DNA of 35,955 nucleotides from NCBI GenBank assembly GCA_028687975.1, contig JAQTZD010000020.1, forward strand, positions 1 to 35,955. The letters are read 5' to 3'. This DNA comes from Sediminibacterium sp. (GTDB taxonomy: Bacteria > Bacteroidota > Bacteroidia > Chitinophagales > Chitinophagaceae). The position numbers were made by a program, and so were the translations under genes. The notes below the pieces were generated by a model that did no database searches, was not told the DNA's origin, and saw nothing but the letters and a program-made list of their open reading frames with translations. This document shows, piece by piece, positions 1 through 8,678 of the stretch; within the stretch, counting starts at the first letter, position 1, and the number at the start of each line of letters is the position of its first letter.

Positions 1-387
1 ATCCGGCAATACCTGAATGAACATGCGCTGGATTTTGAACAGTTCAGGCTGCAACCACAACAACTTGCAGCACTTATACAACTGGTGGAATCCGGACAGG
101 TCAACTTTTCTGTAGCAGCTACCCGGTTACTGCCGGTAATTGCAGAAAGCAATGAAGCGCCGCTGGAAATTGCCGAAAAACTCCAGTTGCTGCAGGTAAG
201 TGATACCGGGGAGCTCGAAAAGTGGGTGGATGAAGCGCTGGCTTCCATGCCCGAAAAAGTAGCCGAGTACAAAAAAGGAAAAAAGGGACTCATCGGTTTA
301 TTTGTGGGGGATGTAAAGAAAAGGAGCAAAGGAAAAGCAGACCCCAAACTCGTTACGCAACTGCTCGAATTAAAACTTAACAATTAA
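1..387 (+). CDS. gatB: Aspartyl/glutamyl-tRNA(Asn/Gln) amidotransferase subunit B, C-terminal part
   Basis: The window opens inside this gene; frame 1 reads from base 1 to a TAA stop at 385-387, leaving about 128 C-terminal residues. The visible part is the helical GatB/YqeY-type tail domain, with the typical pattern of a short helix bundle and the closing segment GLFVGDVKKRSKGKADPK, which matches the conserved end of GatB (family knowledge). GatB is the tRNA-binding kinase subunit of GatCAB, which converts misacylated Glu-tRNA(Gln) or Asp-tRNA(Asn) to Gln- or Asn-tRNA in the cytoplasm. The catalytic cradle domain lies upstream of the window. The next gene starts 6 bases after the stop, so the two are probably co-transcribed. 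An ATG at 85 opens the same frame but is internal. Confidence 0.93.
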   Translation: MRQYLNEHALDFEQFRLQPQQLAALIQLVESGQVNFSVAATRLLPVIAESNEAPLEIAEKLQLLQVSDTGELEKWVDEALASMPEKVAEYKKGKKGLIGLFVGDVKKRSKGKADPKLVTQLLELKLNN

Positions 388-393
388 CCATAC

Positions 394-1530
394 ATGAAAA
401 AAATCTCCTTGCTATTGCTGGGTGCTACAGTATTGTTCGTATCCTGTCAGCAAAAAAAATACGGCGGCTTCACCGTAACAGGCGCCATTAAAAACGCGCC
501 TTCCGACAAAGTGTTTCTGCAGGAGCTTCCATTTGGCGGAGATCAACCTGTGATACTCGATTCCGGCAGGCTGGAAAAAAACGGCAGTTTTACGCTTAAA
601 GGCATTGCCAGAGAAGAAGGGTTGTACCGGCTTGTGCTGGAAAACGGCCCGGATGTACTGATCGTGAACGACAACGATTATATAGAAGTAGCAATGGACG
701 TGAACCATTACAGAGACTACACACTCAAGGGGTCTAAAGCTTCAGAAAACCTTCACACCCTTTTTAATGATTACCGGAAACAGGATTCCGCCTTGTATGC
801 CATCTTTATGCGCATCGATACCCTGCAAAAGCAAACCGGCACAGACAGTTTACTCAATATAGCCAAAGCCGACCGCGATCAGCAGATGAAAAGAATGAAT
901 GCGGCTATAAGCAGCTTTATAAAGGAAAGCAAGAGCCCTGCGGCTCGTTACTATGCATTGGGTATGGCATCCAGAACAATGATGCCCGAAGAGCTGAATG
1001 CCCTGGTAAACGAATCTGCAGCCCAGTACAAAGACCACAGTGGCCTGCAAAAAATCAAAGCCCTGGTAAATGCATCCGCAGCGCAAAAAGCACCGGCTCC
1101 CAAAACCTATGCGCTGCTGAACCAGCAGGCACCGGAGATTAATTTACCCGACACCGATGGCAAACCCTTTTTACTGAGCAGCCTGAAAGGAAAGTATGTG
1201 CTGGTAGATTTCTGGGCAAGCTGGTGTGGTCCTTGCAGAAGAGAAAATCCCAATGTGGTGAATGCCTTCAACAAGTACAAGAATAAGAATTTCACCATTC
1301 TGGGTGTATCGCTGGATAACGACAAAGAAGCCTGGTTACAGGGCATTAGAGACGATAAATTAAGCTGGAAGCATGTGAGCGACCTGAAGCAATGGGGAAG
1401 CAGCATGCCCGGTCTGTATCAGTTTGACGCCATTCCTTTTAATGTGCTGATTGATCCCCAGGGAAAAATCATTGCTACCGATTTGCGGGGTGGTGAGCTG
1501 GAAGAAAAACTGGCTGAGGTGCTGAAATAA
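394..1530 (+). CDS. TlpA-like thioredoxin lipoprotein with DUF4369-like N-terminal domain
   Basis: A 378-residue envelope thiol-disulfide protein. The N-terminus (MKKISLLLLGATVLFVSCQQ) is a lipoprotein signal with the lipobox Cys near residue 18. Residues about 25-120 form a beta-rich DUF4369-like domain, about 120-230 are helical, and about 240-378 are an AhpC/TSA-TlpA thioredoxin fold. The active site WCGPC places the redox cysteines at 278 and 281, and the cis-proline loop is seen in AIPFNVLID. Such proteins in Bacteroidota act as periplasmic disulfide reductases, for example in cytochrome maturation or oxidative repair; the partner here is unknown. The gene follows gatB by 6 bases and ends at a hairpin terminator. 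Confidence 0.9.
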   Translation: MKKISLLLLGATVLFVSCQQKKYGGFTVTGAIKNAPSDKVFLQELPFGGDQPVILDSGRLEKNGSFTLKGIAREEGLYRLVLENGPDVLIVNDNDYIEVAMDVNHYRDYTLKGSKASENLHTLFNDYRKQDSALYAIFMRIDTLQKQTGTDSLLNIAKADRDQQMKRMNAAISSFIKESKSPAARYYALGMASRTMMPEELNALVNESAAQYKDHSGLQKIKALVNASAAQKAPAPKTYALLNQQAPEINLPDTDGKPFLLSSLKGKYVLVDFWASWCGPCRRENPNVVNAFNKYKNKNFTILGVSLDNDKEAWLQGIRDDKLSWKHVSDLKQWGSSMPGLYQFDAIPFNVLIDPQGKIIATDLRGGELEEKLAEVLK

Positions 1531-1547
1531 AAAGACGAAATACGAGT

Positions 1548-1579
1548 ATAAAAAAAGAGGGCATGCCCTCTTTTTTTAT
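1548..1579. terminator. Bidirectional intrinsic terminator
   Basis: The 32 bases form a perfect palindrome with a GC core (gagggcatgccctc, 1557-1570) flanked by an A run on the left and a T run on the right. It therefore reads as a hairpin plus U-tract on both strands. It lies between the convergent thioredoxin gene (ends 1530) and the small secreted-protein gene (ends 1584), serving both. Confidence 0.88.
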
Positions 1580-1583
1580 GTAG

Positions 1584-2246
1584 TTATAAGGAGTTATAAT
1601 ACTTAAAAACTTGAATCAGGTCCTCCTCCTTCTTAAAAGAAATCTTATTGGTGGAAATGAAGCTGCTCACTTGTTCAGCCTTATCTGCCAATAAGACCAG
1701 TACAGACTCCCGGTCTGTTTTGAGCAGGGTAGCCGCATTATTTTTTCCAGTATAATATTTGGCGCCGTTTGTAAAGGTTTTTACGATACCTGCATTTACC
1801 TCACTCATTTCCGATACATGTTTCAGGTAAAGCCGGTAGAGGCTGATGTTTCCTTTTTCCAAAACCTGTACGTATTGATTTCCCTGGAGTCCCGGACCAA
1901 CAATTCCCTTTTGAAAATGAGAATAAGAAGCAGGCTGGCCCGGCTTGTGCATCAGCGTAAATGAAACAATATCATCCTGCATTTCAAAAGCTTCATCGTT
2001 CTTATTAAAGAAAATAGTATTATCGTATATATCAAACTTCAATTCCAGGTTTTCGTAAACTCCCCTGGTGGTTAACACAGATCCCTTGACCCACTTATCG
2101 GTAAAAAAAGGAGTTCCCCTGATTTCGGCATATTTCTCAATATTGAATATTCTCGAAGAAACAGGGTCTTGCAGAATAGATATATTCTGCGAAAATGCAG
2201 CCAGATAGCTGAACATACAGCATAAGGGAAGCAGTAATTTTTTCAT
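1584..2246 (-). CDS. Secreted protein of unknown function (220 residues)
   Basis: I do not recognise this family by name. The start MKKLLLPLCCMFSYLAAFSQ is a clear Sec signal peptide with likely cleavage after Ser-Gln near residue 20, and there is no lipobox. The mature part is mixed alpha/beta with a segment of alternating hydrophobic strands (ELKFDIYDNTIFFNKNDE, about residues 67-84) and a basic, helical C-terminus. Secreted proteins of this size and texture are common in Bacteroidota genomes. It lies downstream of a SusC/SusD pair but a strong terminator (2296-2321) separates them, so it probably has its own promoter in 2247-2295. Its product is expected in the periplasm or on the outer membrane. 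Confidence 0.75.
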   Translation of the reverse strand: MKKLLLPLCCMFSYLAAFSQNISILQDPVSSRIFNIEKYAEIRGTPFFTDKWVKGSVLTTRGVYENLELKFDIYDNTIFFNKNDEAFEMQDDIVSFTLMHKPGQPASYSHFQKGIVGPGLQGNQYVQVLEKGNISLYRLYLKHVSEMSEVNAGIVKTFTNGAKYYTGKNNAATLLKTDRESVLVLLADKAEQVSSFISTNKISFKKEEDLIQVFKYYNSL

Positions 2247-2295
2247 AAGTTAAATGTACTGAATCTTACCAGGCAAAATCAGGTGGTTTTGTTAA

Positions 2296-2321
2296 ATAAA
2301 AAGGCCACTCTATGAGTGGCC
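2296..2321 (-). terminator. Intrinsic terminator of the first SusC/SusD operon
   Basis: Read on the minus strand there is a perfect 8-bp stem (2314-2321 with 2303-2310: ggccactc/gagtggcc), a 3-base loop, and directly after it a T-rich tract (tttttattt) at the low-coordinate side. It sits about 30 bases beyond the SusD stop at 2353, in the orientation of that operon. Confidence 0.87.
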
Positions 2322-2352
2322 CTTTTGACAATATCAATCAGCAAAAAGATAA

Positions 2353-3771
2353 TTAATATCCGGTGTTTTGCTGAGGCTTAAGATTCGGATTGGCGTCAAT
2401 TTCGTTTTGCGGAATTGGAAGAATCCTTCTGAACACACTATAAGAAATTGTTCTGGAAGTAGCTGGATAATTGGTACTTCTCGCAACATCCCTTTTCAGG
2501 CGCTGCAGATCATGGAATCTGTCTCCTTCAAACGCAAGTTCCTTTCTTCTTTCAGTCAGGATATCTTCCAGTAACTGAGCTCCTGTAGACAGGATCGGAG
2601 TGGTACCACGACGGCTGGTGATGAAGTTAACATAAGTTAACGCATCTGCTTCGTTGGTTGGCAAAGAAGCTTCTGCCGCAATCAGGTACATTTCGCTTAA
2701 ACGAAGTACTTTGGTATCACTTAAATCGCCTGTGGTTACAGGATACTTGTTGATAAACACAGATGGCAAACCAGCCCTTGTACCGGTAGGATACAGTGCT
2801 TTTCTAACATCTGTTGCTCCATACAAGGCATAAAGGTCATCGGAGCAAAGGATATCGCCATAGTTTCCTGTCTGGCTGTATAAATAGCCAATTGCATCAA
2901 AAGAAAGATTGGCTACCGCATCGGAAGAAACTTCATACAAAGTTTCCAGCTTATCTGTTCTAACTACAGAGTTAGCCCAGTAGGAAGCGTGATTACTGGT
3001 TGTCAGTGGAGAAAAACCGCTGTTGTTGATTACATCCAAAGCTGCAGTTTTTGCATTGGCCTTATCACCCATATGCAGGTATACTTTTGCCTGAAGTGCC
3101 TTAGCAGCATATTTGCTGAACATGGAAGAGTTGGTGAACCCTGTCATCAGGGTATAAGCCTGATTCAGATCTGCAATCATCAGTGCATACACTTCAGATA
3201 CTTTGTTGCGTGTAGGTTTCAGATCGGGATTATAAACGGTAACAATAGGCACACCCATTCCATCAGGACTGTCTGCATATGGTTTTGCAAAATTGCGCAC
3301 CAGTGTGAAGTAAGCCAGCGCTCTCAGTGCATATGCTTCTCCTTTGTACTGATTTACATTTGCATTAGCTGGAATAGTAGAATTGATGATATTGTTCGCT
3401 CTCAGGATTACAGTGTATGCAGCAGTCCACATACCAAGTGCATTACCATCGGTAGCAGTAGCACCCTTTGTATCGCTGTAATCATTGTAAAAAGTATACC
3501 TATTGGTATTCAATGCAGACTGGTAGGCATTATCGGCCATCAGATCTCCCATTACAGGAAGAGATCTTCCGAACAGGTCTACGTTACGCATACCAGCGTA
3601 TGCTCCGAAAAGAGCTACTTTCAGGTCTCCCTCCGTAGCCAGCGCCTGGTCCGGCGTTAAAGAGGTGGGAGAAGAAAGCTCAATAAAGCTCTTTTTACAG
3701 GAAGACATGGTTGCCAGTAACACTATTACCAGCAACGTTTGAAATTTATATTTTCTGCTCATAGTTATCAT
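2353..3771 (-). CDS. SusD/RagB-family outer-membrane nutrient-binding lipoprotein
   Basis: A 472-residue surface lipoprotein. The signal ends in a lipobox (LLATMSSCKK) with the lipidated Cys at about residue 25. Two in-frame ATGs, at 3771 and 3762, are possible starts. The N-terminal SusD-like region (about 25-200) carries the TPR-like helices typical of the family, and the C-terminal RagB/SusD domain ends with the characteristic ILTERRKELAFEGDRFHDLQR and a terminal segment ending NTGY. SusD-like proteins form the lid over the SusC TonB-dependent channel and bind the imported glycan, peptide or other polymer. The gene follows its SusC partner by 17 bases. No CAZyme or peptidase is adjacent, so the substrate cannot be named. 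Confidence 0.95.
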   Translation of the reverse strand: MITMSRKYKFQTLLVIVLLATMSSCKKSFIELSSPTSLTPDQALATEGDLKVALFGAYAGMRNVDLFGRSLPVMGDLMADNAYQSALNTNRYTFYNDYSDTKGATATDGNALGMWTAAYTVILRANNIINSTIPANANVNQYKGEAYALRALAYFTLVRNFAKPYADSPDGMGVPIVTVYNPDLKPTRNKVSEVYALMIADLNQAYTLMTGFTNSSMFSKYAAKALQAKVYLHMGDKANAKTAALDVINNSGFSPLTTSNHASYWANSVVRTDKLETLYEVSSDAVANLSFDAIGYLYSQTGNYGDILCSDDLYALYGATDVRKALYPTGTRAGLPSVFINKYPVTTGDLSDTKVLRLSEMYLIAAEASLPTNEADALTYVNFITSRRGTTPILSTGAQLLEDILTERRKELAFEGDRFHDLQRLKRDVARSTNYPATSRTISYSVFRRILPIPQNEIDANPNLKPQQNTGY

Positions 3772-3788
3772 ATTTTAAAAAGCCATTA

Positions 3789-6700
3789 TTAGAATGCTAC
3801 GTTAAGACCAACGGTTACAGTCCTTGGAATGAATACATTCAGGTTGGTAGCGCTGGTAGTTCCCTGCTCAGGATCAAAAGGAAGGTTTTTGTCCTTAACC
3901 CAGGTAAACAGGTTGGTTCCTCTTACATAGAAGTTCACATTAGTCAGTTTAGCTTTTTCAATCAAGCTCTTAGGCAGGTTATAACCAATCTGCAGTTCAC
4001 GCAATCTGATAAAATCTCCCTGGCTCAGGTAGCGGGTAGAAGAACTTTGAGCGTTTTTATTGCCGTTGTACACATATCTAGGAATATCGGTGATATCACC
4101 AGGCTTCTGCCAACGATCCAGCTGACGGGCAACTTTATTGAAAGTAGCGCCAAAACCAGAGCCTAAATAGTATCCTGCCCAAGTATCATAAACCATGTTG
4201 CCATAGTTGTAGTAGAACTGAGCACTCAGGGTAAAACCTTTGAAATTCAGCGTAGTACCAAGAGAACCAAAATACTTTGGCAATGAGTTACCAGCTACCA
4301 CACGAGCACCTGCTCCGGGGTATACATTGGTTGTGGATGTACGCTTATCATCGGAATACCACAAAGGATCTCCGTTTGCTGGGTTAACACCAGCCCATTC
4401 TCTGATAAAGAAAGAGTTAACAGGAAGGCCTACTCTGATCAGCTGCAGCGTGTTATTTGGATTAATAATATCAGCTCCGCCTGGTAAAGAAGTAACGGTA
4501 TTCTTATTGTTGGCGAAATTGAAATCGATCTCCCATCTCAGGTCCTTTTTCAGTACAGGAACCACATTCAGAGAAAATTCAAAACCTGCATTTTTCATGC
4601 TACCGATATTTCTGGTTGCAGTAGAGAAACCAGAAGTTCTGGACAATGGAACTTGCAGCAATAGAGAAGCAGATGTTCTGTTATAGTATTCCGCGGTAAA
4701 GCTGATTCTGTTTTTCAATACACTCACATCAACACCAACATTGAATGGTTTATTCAACTCCCAGGTAAGGTTCGGATCCCCCACGTTAGCGGGTGCGCTA
4801 CCGGGCAACTGGTTGTAGTTGTAGTTAGAGCCGTATCCGTATAATGGAAGGGCATCATAGTTACCAATAGCAGTATTGCTACCGTTCACACCATAAGAAG
4901 AACGGAGTTTTAACTGGGTAACAAAAGAAAGATCATCCATGAATTTTTCCCTGTCGATATTCCAGGTTCCACCCACAGACCAGAAGTTACCGTATTTGTT
5001 ACTTGGGCTAAACTTGGAAGATCCGTCTCTTCTGAAGCTTCCGGACAATACAAATCGATTCTGGTAGTTTACGGATGCTGTTGCAAACTGAGAAACGAAG
5101 GAATATTCAGAGATAGTTGCAGAAGCAGCAAACGGACTTGCTCCGGAAGCCGGATAAGTCAGTGCCGTGGTTGGTGGGAACTGGTCTGCACGCAGAGATC
5201 CGAAATATCCGGAAGACTTTTGTGCTTCATAACCAACCTGTGCATTCAGAGAAAGATCACCACCCTTGGTCAGATTCTGCTGGTAGTCCAGTGTATTGGT
5301 CCATACCCAGTTAAAATAACGGGTATAGTAAGAATAGGCTCTACCGTTAGATGCAGCTCCGTCTCCATGACGAGGGTTGTTGTACTGATCTTCTTCCAGC
5401 ACATTGTAATCAACACCATACTGACTTCTGAATTTCAGATTATCCAGTATTCTGTACTCTGCAAATGCACTACCCCGAATACTGGTTTGTCTTAAAAATC
5501 TTTTATCAATTTCAGACAAAGCCAGGGTATTGTGCAAACCACCCAGATTGGTCAGGTTCCATGAACCGTCTGCATTGTAAGCAGATTTGGTAGGCAGCAG
5601 GAAATAAGAAGACAATACAGGGTTACCGAAAGCACCTCCGCTCAACGGAGCGCGCTGACTTACAGCACCCACATTCAGGTTCACACCCAGGGTTAATCTG
5701 TCGGTAGCTTTGTTGGTAATTCTTACATTACCGTTTGTACGGGTAAGTTTGGAGTTAACGGTAGTACCTTCCTGTACAAAATGACCTCCAGAAATAAAGA
5801 AGGTTGTTTTATCATTACCTCCTTCTGCGCTCAGGTTATACTGTTGCTGACTACCTGTACGGCTTACATTATCCAGCCAGTTGAAATCAACTCCTGTTCC
5901 CAGTCCTAAGGCAGCAAGTGTACCATCGATGGCTGCCTGACTGGCGCCAAGATTCACCAGACCTTCGCGGGTGATGTTCAGGTATTCTGTTGCATTCAGT
6001 GGTCTGTATTTGTCATTTTTGTAAGCAGTATTGCTTTGACCCACTTCAGTATCGAAACGGAATCTGGTTTTGCCTGCTTTACCCTTTTTGGTTGTAACAA
6101 CAATTACACCATTTGCCGCACGGCTACCATAGATAGACTGAGAAGCTGCATCCTTCAATACGGAGATGCTCTCAATATCATTGGGGTTCAATGTGCTCAG
6201 CAGGTTACTTGTTGTTTGCAAACGGGAAACATCACCTGTGTTAACAGGAATACCATCAATAACCCACAGTGGGTTACTGCTACCGCTGATGGAGCTTACA
6301 CCACGGATAATAATATTCTGAGAAGCACCTGGCTGACCGGATGCTGCAACAGACTGCAAGCCTGCAACCTTACCTTGTAATGCCTTATCAACAGAAGAAA
6401 ACGGACGGCTTTCGATGTCAGCGGATTTTAAGGTAGCAACAGAACCCGTTAAATCGGATTTCTTTTTGGTACCATAACCAACCACTACCACTTCTTCCAG
6501 GTTGTCCACAACTGCTGAAAGTGTTACATTAATTACGCTGGCATTCTTATCAATTTTGATTTCTTTGGTACCGAGATTGAGGGCAGAAAAAACCAACTCT
6601 TTTGCGTTGGGTGGAACAGCCAGCGAATACTGTCCGTCTTCCTTACTCGTAGTTCCTATTGTAGTGCCTTTTACTAAAACAGAGGCTCCAACTACAGGGT

Positions 6701-6803
6701 TACCCTTCTCATCGGTGACTTTTCCTGTTAATGTCCGGTTTTGCGCCTGTACTTGCAACAGGGACATCACCAGACACAGGAATACTGTGACTAGTTTTCT
6801 CAT
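3789..6803 (-). CDS. SusC/RagA-family TonB-dependent outer-membrane transporter
   Basis: A 1004-residue outer-membrane channel. Residues 1-20 are a signal peptide ending VQAQ. Residues about 23-98 are a carboxypeptidase-D regulatory-like domain (LTGKVTDEKGNPVVGASVLV). Then comes the TonB-contact segment LEEVVVVGYGTKKK (about 102-115), a plug domain with the SusC-type motifs IRGVSSISGSSNPLWVIDG and DAASQSIYGSRAANGVI, and a beta-barrel to the C-terminus, which ends in Phe (VTVGLNVAF). It imports oligomers captured by the SusD lid in a TonB/ExbBD-energised way. It is first in a two-gene operon with the SusD gene. No anti-sigma factor or hybrid sensor flanks it. Confidence 0.96.
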   Translation of the reverse strand: MRKLVTVFLCLVMSLLQVQAQNRTLTGKVTDEKGNPVVGASVLVKGTTIGTTSKEDGQYSLAVPPNAKELVFSALNLGTKEIKIDKNASVINVTLSAVVDNLEEVVVVGYGTKKKSDLTGSVATLKSADIESRPFSSVDKALQGKVAGLQSVAASGQPGASQNIIIRGVSSISGSSNPLWVIDGIPVNTGDVSRLQTTSNLLSTLNPNDIESISVLKDAASQSIYGSRAANGVIVVTTKKGKAGKTRFRFDTEVGQSNTAYKNDKYRPLNATEYLNITREGLVNLGASQAAIDGTLAALGLGTGVDFNWLDNVSRTGSQQQYNLSAEGGNDKTTFFISGGHFVQEGTTVNSKLTRTNGNVRITNKATDRLTLGVNLNVGAVSQRAPLSGGAFGNPVLSSYFLLPTKSAYNADGSWNLTNLGGLHNTLALSEIDKRFLRQTSIRGSAFAEYRILDNLKFRSQYGVDYNVLEEDQYNNPRHGDGAASNGRAYSYYTRYFNWVWTNTLDYQQNLTKGGDLSLNAQVGYEAQKSSGYFGSLRADQFPPTTALTYPASGASPFAASATISEYSFVSQFATASVNYQNRFVLSGSFRRDGSSKFSPSNKYGNFWSVGGTWNIDREKFMDDLSFVTQLKLRSSYGVNGSNTAIGNYDALPLYGYGSNYNYNQLPGSAPANVGDPNLTWELNKPFNVGVDVSVLKNRISFTAEYYNRTSASLLLQVPLSRTSGFSTATRNIGSMKNAGFEFSLNVVPVLKKDLRWEIDFNFANNKNTVTSLPGGADIINPNNTLQLIRVGLPVNSFFIREWAGVNPANGDPLWYSDDKRTSTTNVYPGAGARVVAGNSLPKYFGSLGTTLNFKGFTLSAQFYYNYGNMVYDTWAGYYLGSGFGATFNKVARQLDRWQKPGDITDIPRYVYNGNKNAQSSSTRYLSQGDFIRLRELQIGYNLPKSLIEKAKLTNVNFYVRGTNLFTWVKDKNLPFDPEQGTTSATNLNVFIPRTVTVGLNVAF

Positions 6804-6828
6804 AATTTAATTTTTAATTTAGGGATTA

Positions 6829-6861
6829 CGAAATTAGTTAAAGATTATTTAACTATCCAAT
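6829..6861 (-). promoter_or_regulatory. Possible promoter of the first SusC/SusD operon
   Basis: On the minus strand there is taatttcg (6829-6836), one mismatch from the Bacteroidota -7 element TAnnTTTG, and 21 bases further upstream attg (6858-6861), one mismatch from the -33 TTTG. The start codon is about 25 bases downstream. The surrounding 6804-6979 is very AT-rich, so a chance match is possible. Confidence 0.3.
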
Positions 6862-6979
6862 AAATGATCTTTGACAAAAACCCGCTACACATGGGTTTCA
6901 GCCATATTATCAGAAAAATTAAATTTTATATAATTTATTTTATATATAAAAAAGATTGTTATTCAAATTTCCAAAATAG

Positions 6980-7007
6980 AAAAGGCCCCGGTAAACCGGG
7001 GCCTTTT
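6980..7007 (-). terminator. Intrinsic terminator of the second SusC/SusD operon
   Basis: A perfect GC-rich stem (ggccccgg 6984-6991 with ccggggcc 6996-7003, 4-base loop) is flanked by four A on one side and four T on the other. On the minus strand this reads hairpin-TTTT, about 25 bases beyond the SusD stop at 7030. It isolates the second SusCD pair from the first. Confidence 0.88.
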
Positions 7008-7029
7008 GGCTATAAAAATTAAATCTGTA

Positions 7030-8643
7030 TTAGTATCCAGGATTTTGTACTATCACCGGATTCTGGGTTACTTCTCCTACAGGGATAGGCCAGATAAATC
7101 TGTAATCGCTGTAAGGAATAGCAGCCTGACCAGTTGTAACTGGCAAACCAATGCCATACAAAGCAATACCGGTAACACCGTTGGTTACTTTAGCAGGAAT
7201 ACCTGCCGCTTTCACAGCTGCTACAGGATCTGCTGCAGTTCTGTGAATATCGGGCCAGCGTCTTCCTTCTGCCAGGAACTCAATTCTGCGTTCCAGTAAA
7301 ATTGCCTTCAGCAATTCGGTGTAGTCTGCAAAGCTCGCAGTAGTGTATTGTGTAGCAGCAGGGTTGGCGCTTGCACGGTTTCTTACCATATTCAGTAAGT
7401 CAACTGCACGCTGAGAAACCGCTCCTGTAGACAATCTGGCTTCTGCCTCTGCCTGGAACAGCAACACCTCCGCCCAACGCAGAATCGGTGTATTATCTCC
7501 TCTGTTTACATAATCTGTGTACTTAGTGGTCATGATACCATTTGAAATGGCATTACCACCTGTTCTGTACAAAGTAGATCTTCTGAGGTCATCTGCCAGC
7601 CAGCCGGTATTGTTCCAGATGATTGGAGAAATTGCAACCAGACCACGTGCACCCAGATCGGTAGATCCGAACATGGCAGCCATAGCACCGTTTACGGAAC
7701 CATTATCCAAAGGATCGTTCTTCACAGAAAAAATATTCTCTGCGGAGATGCTGTTTCCACCAGCGATACCAAAAGCGGCTGCAGGGGAAGCCAGTAACTG
7801 GTGGCTTCCAACCAAACTCACAGCAGCAGTTGGGTTCAATGGATTGATGCTGGCAGGAATCAACTTGTTTCCTTCCAGTCTTGCACTATCCCACTGTCCC
7901 ATGTGAATTCTTACACGAAGTTTCAGGGCAATAGCAGCAGATTTGGTAGCTCTGATCTTACCAACACTGTTGGTAACAGGCAGATTGGCTTCTGCAAAAT
8001 CCAGGTCGTTCAGCAACTTTCTGTAATCAACCGCTACAGTTGGTCTTGGTTCTGTTCTGAGCCTGTCCAGTGCTGCACTACCGGTAACCGCATAATCTCT
8101 GTAAGGAACACCCAATGCAGATCCGTTGCCATCCAGGTAAGGACGGGCGTAGTGAACCAGCAGTTCATGGTGTGCCAGGGCACGCATGAAGCGGCATTCA
8201 GCTTCATACTGTGTTGCAAGAGTAGTAGAAATAATACCGGAAGCACCTACGGAACGGAAACCATCAATGGCAATATTTGCCTTGTTGATCATGTTGTAGG
8301 AGTTATCCCACATAGCCTGGTTATTGGCAGTATTGGGATTGTAAGTACCCTGATAGGTAATCTGATAGAATGCAGCCAGGTTAACTACGTCCTCCCCTCT
8401 GTTATCACCTTGTTCAATGGTAGCGGCGCCAAAAGGATAACCACGACCGGCCAGTGTTTGGGTACCTGTCTGAGCAGCATCATACACACCGTTCAAAGCC
8501 AGCAGGGCTCTTTCCGGTGTAGTGAATACACTCTCATCAGTGAATGCATTGTAAGGTCCTTCATCCAGTACCTTTTTGCAACCCGTTGATGCGAGCACTA
8601 CGGTGGATAGTGCAGTTGCTATGAATAATTTATTAAATCTCAT
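7030..8643 (-). CDS. SusD/RagB-family outer-membrane nutrient-binding lipoprotein
   Basis: A 537-residue surface lipoprotein with the lipobox LASTGCKK (Cys at residue 22). The N-terminal SusD-like region contains the helix pattern TTPERALLALNGVYDAAQTG and QYEAECRFMRALAHHELL. The C-terminal RagB/SusD domain contains LRWAEVLLFQAEAEARLS and ILLERRIEFLAEGRRWPDIH and ends in NPGY, all typical. It is longer than the other SusD of this window and clearly a different subgroup, so the two pairs probably take up different substrates. It starts 35 bases after its SusC partner and is followed by a terminator. Substrate unknown. Confidence 0.95.
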   Translation of the reverse strand: MRFNKLFIATALSTVVLASTGCKKVLDEGPYNAFTDESVFTTPERALLALNGVYDAAQTGTQTLAGRGYPFGAATIEQGDNRGEDVVNLAAFYQITYQGTYNPNTANNQAMWDNSYNMINKANIAIDGFRSVGASGIISTTLATQYEAECRFMRALAHHELLVHYARPYLDGNGSALGVPYRDYAVTGSAALDRLRTEPRPTVAVDYRKLLNDLDFAEANLPVTNSVGKIRATKSAAIALKLRVRIHMGQWDSARLEGNKLIPASINPLNPTAAVSLVGSHQLLASPAAAFGIAGGNSISAENIFSVKNDPLDNGSVNGAMAAMFGSTDLGARGLVAISPIIWNNTGWLADDLRRSTLYRTGGNAISNGIMTTKYTDYVNRGDNTPILRWAEVLLFQAEAEARLSTGAVSQRAVDLLNMVRNRASANPAATQYTTASFADYTELLKAILLERRIEFLAEGRRWPDIHRTAADPVAAVKAAGIPAKVTNGVTGIALYGIGLPVTTGQAAIPYSDYRFIWPIPVGEVTQNPVIVQNPGY

Positions 8644-8678
8644 TGTATATATTTTAAAACGTTAATCAGTTAAATGAA

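Noticed and set aside
2989-3660. 223-codon plus-strand frame opposite the first SusD
   Set aside because: Shadow of a well-supported gene; Ile/Cys/His-rich composition without domain.
7801-8589. 262-codon open frame on the plus strand, opposite the second SusD
   Set aside because: It is antisense to a clear SusD gene, has no recognisable domain and a Cys/Ser-rich composition typical of a shadow frame.
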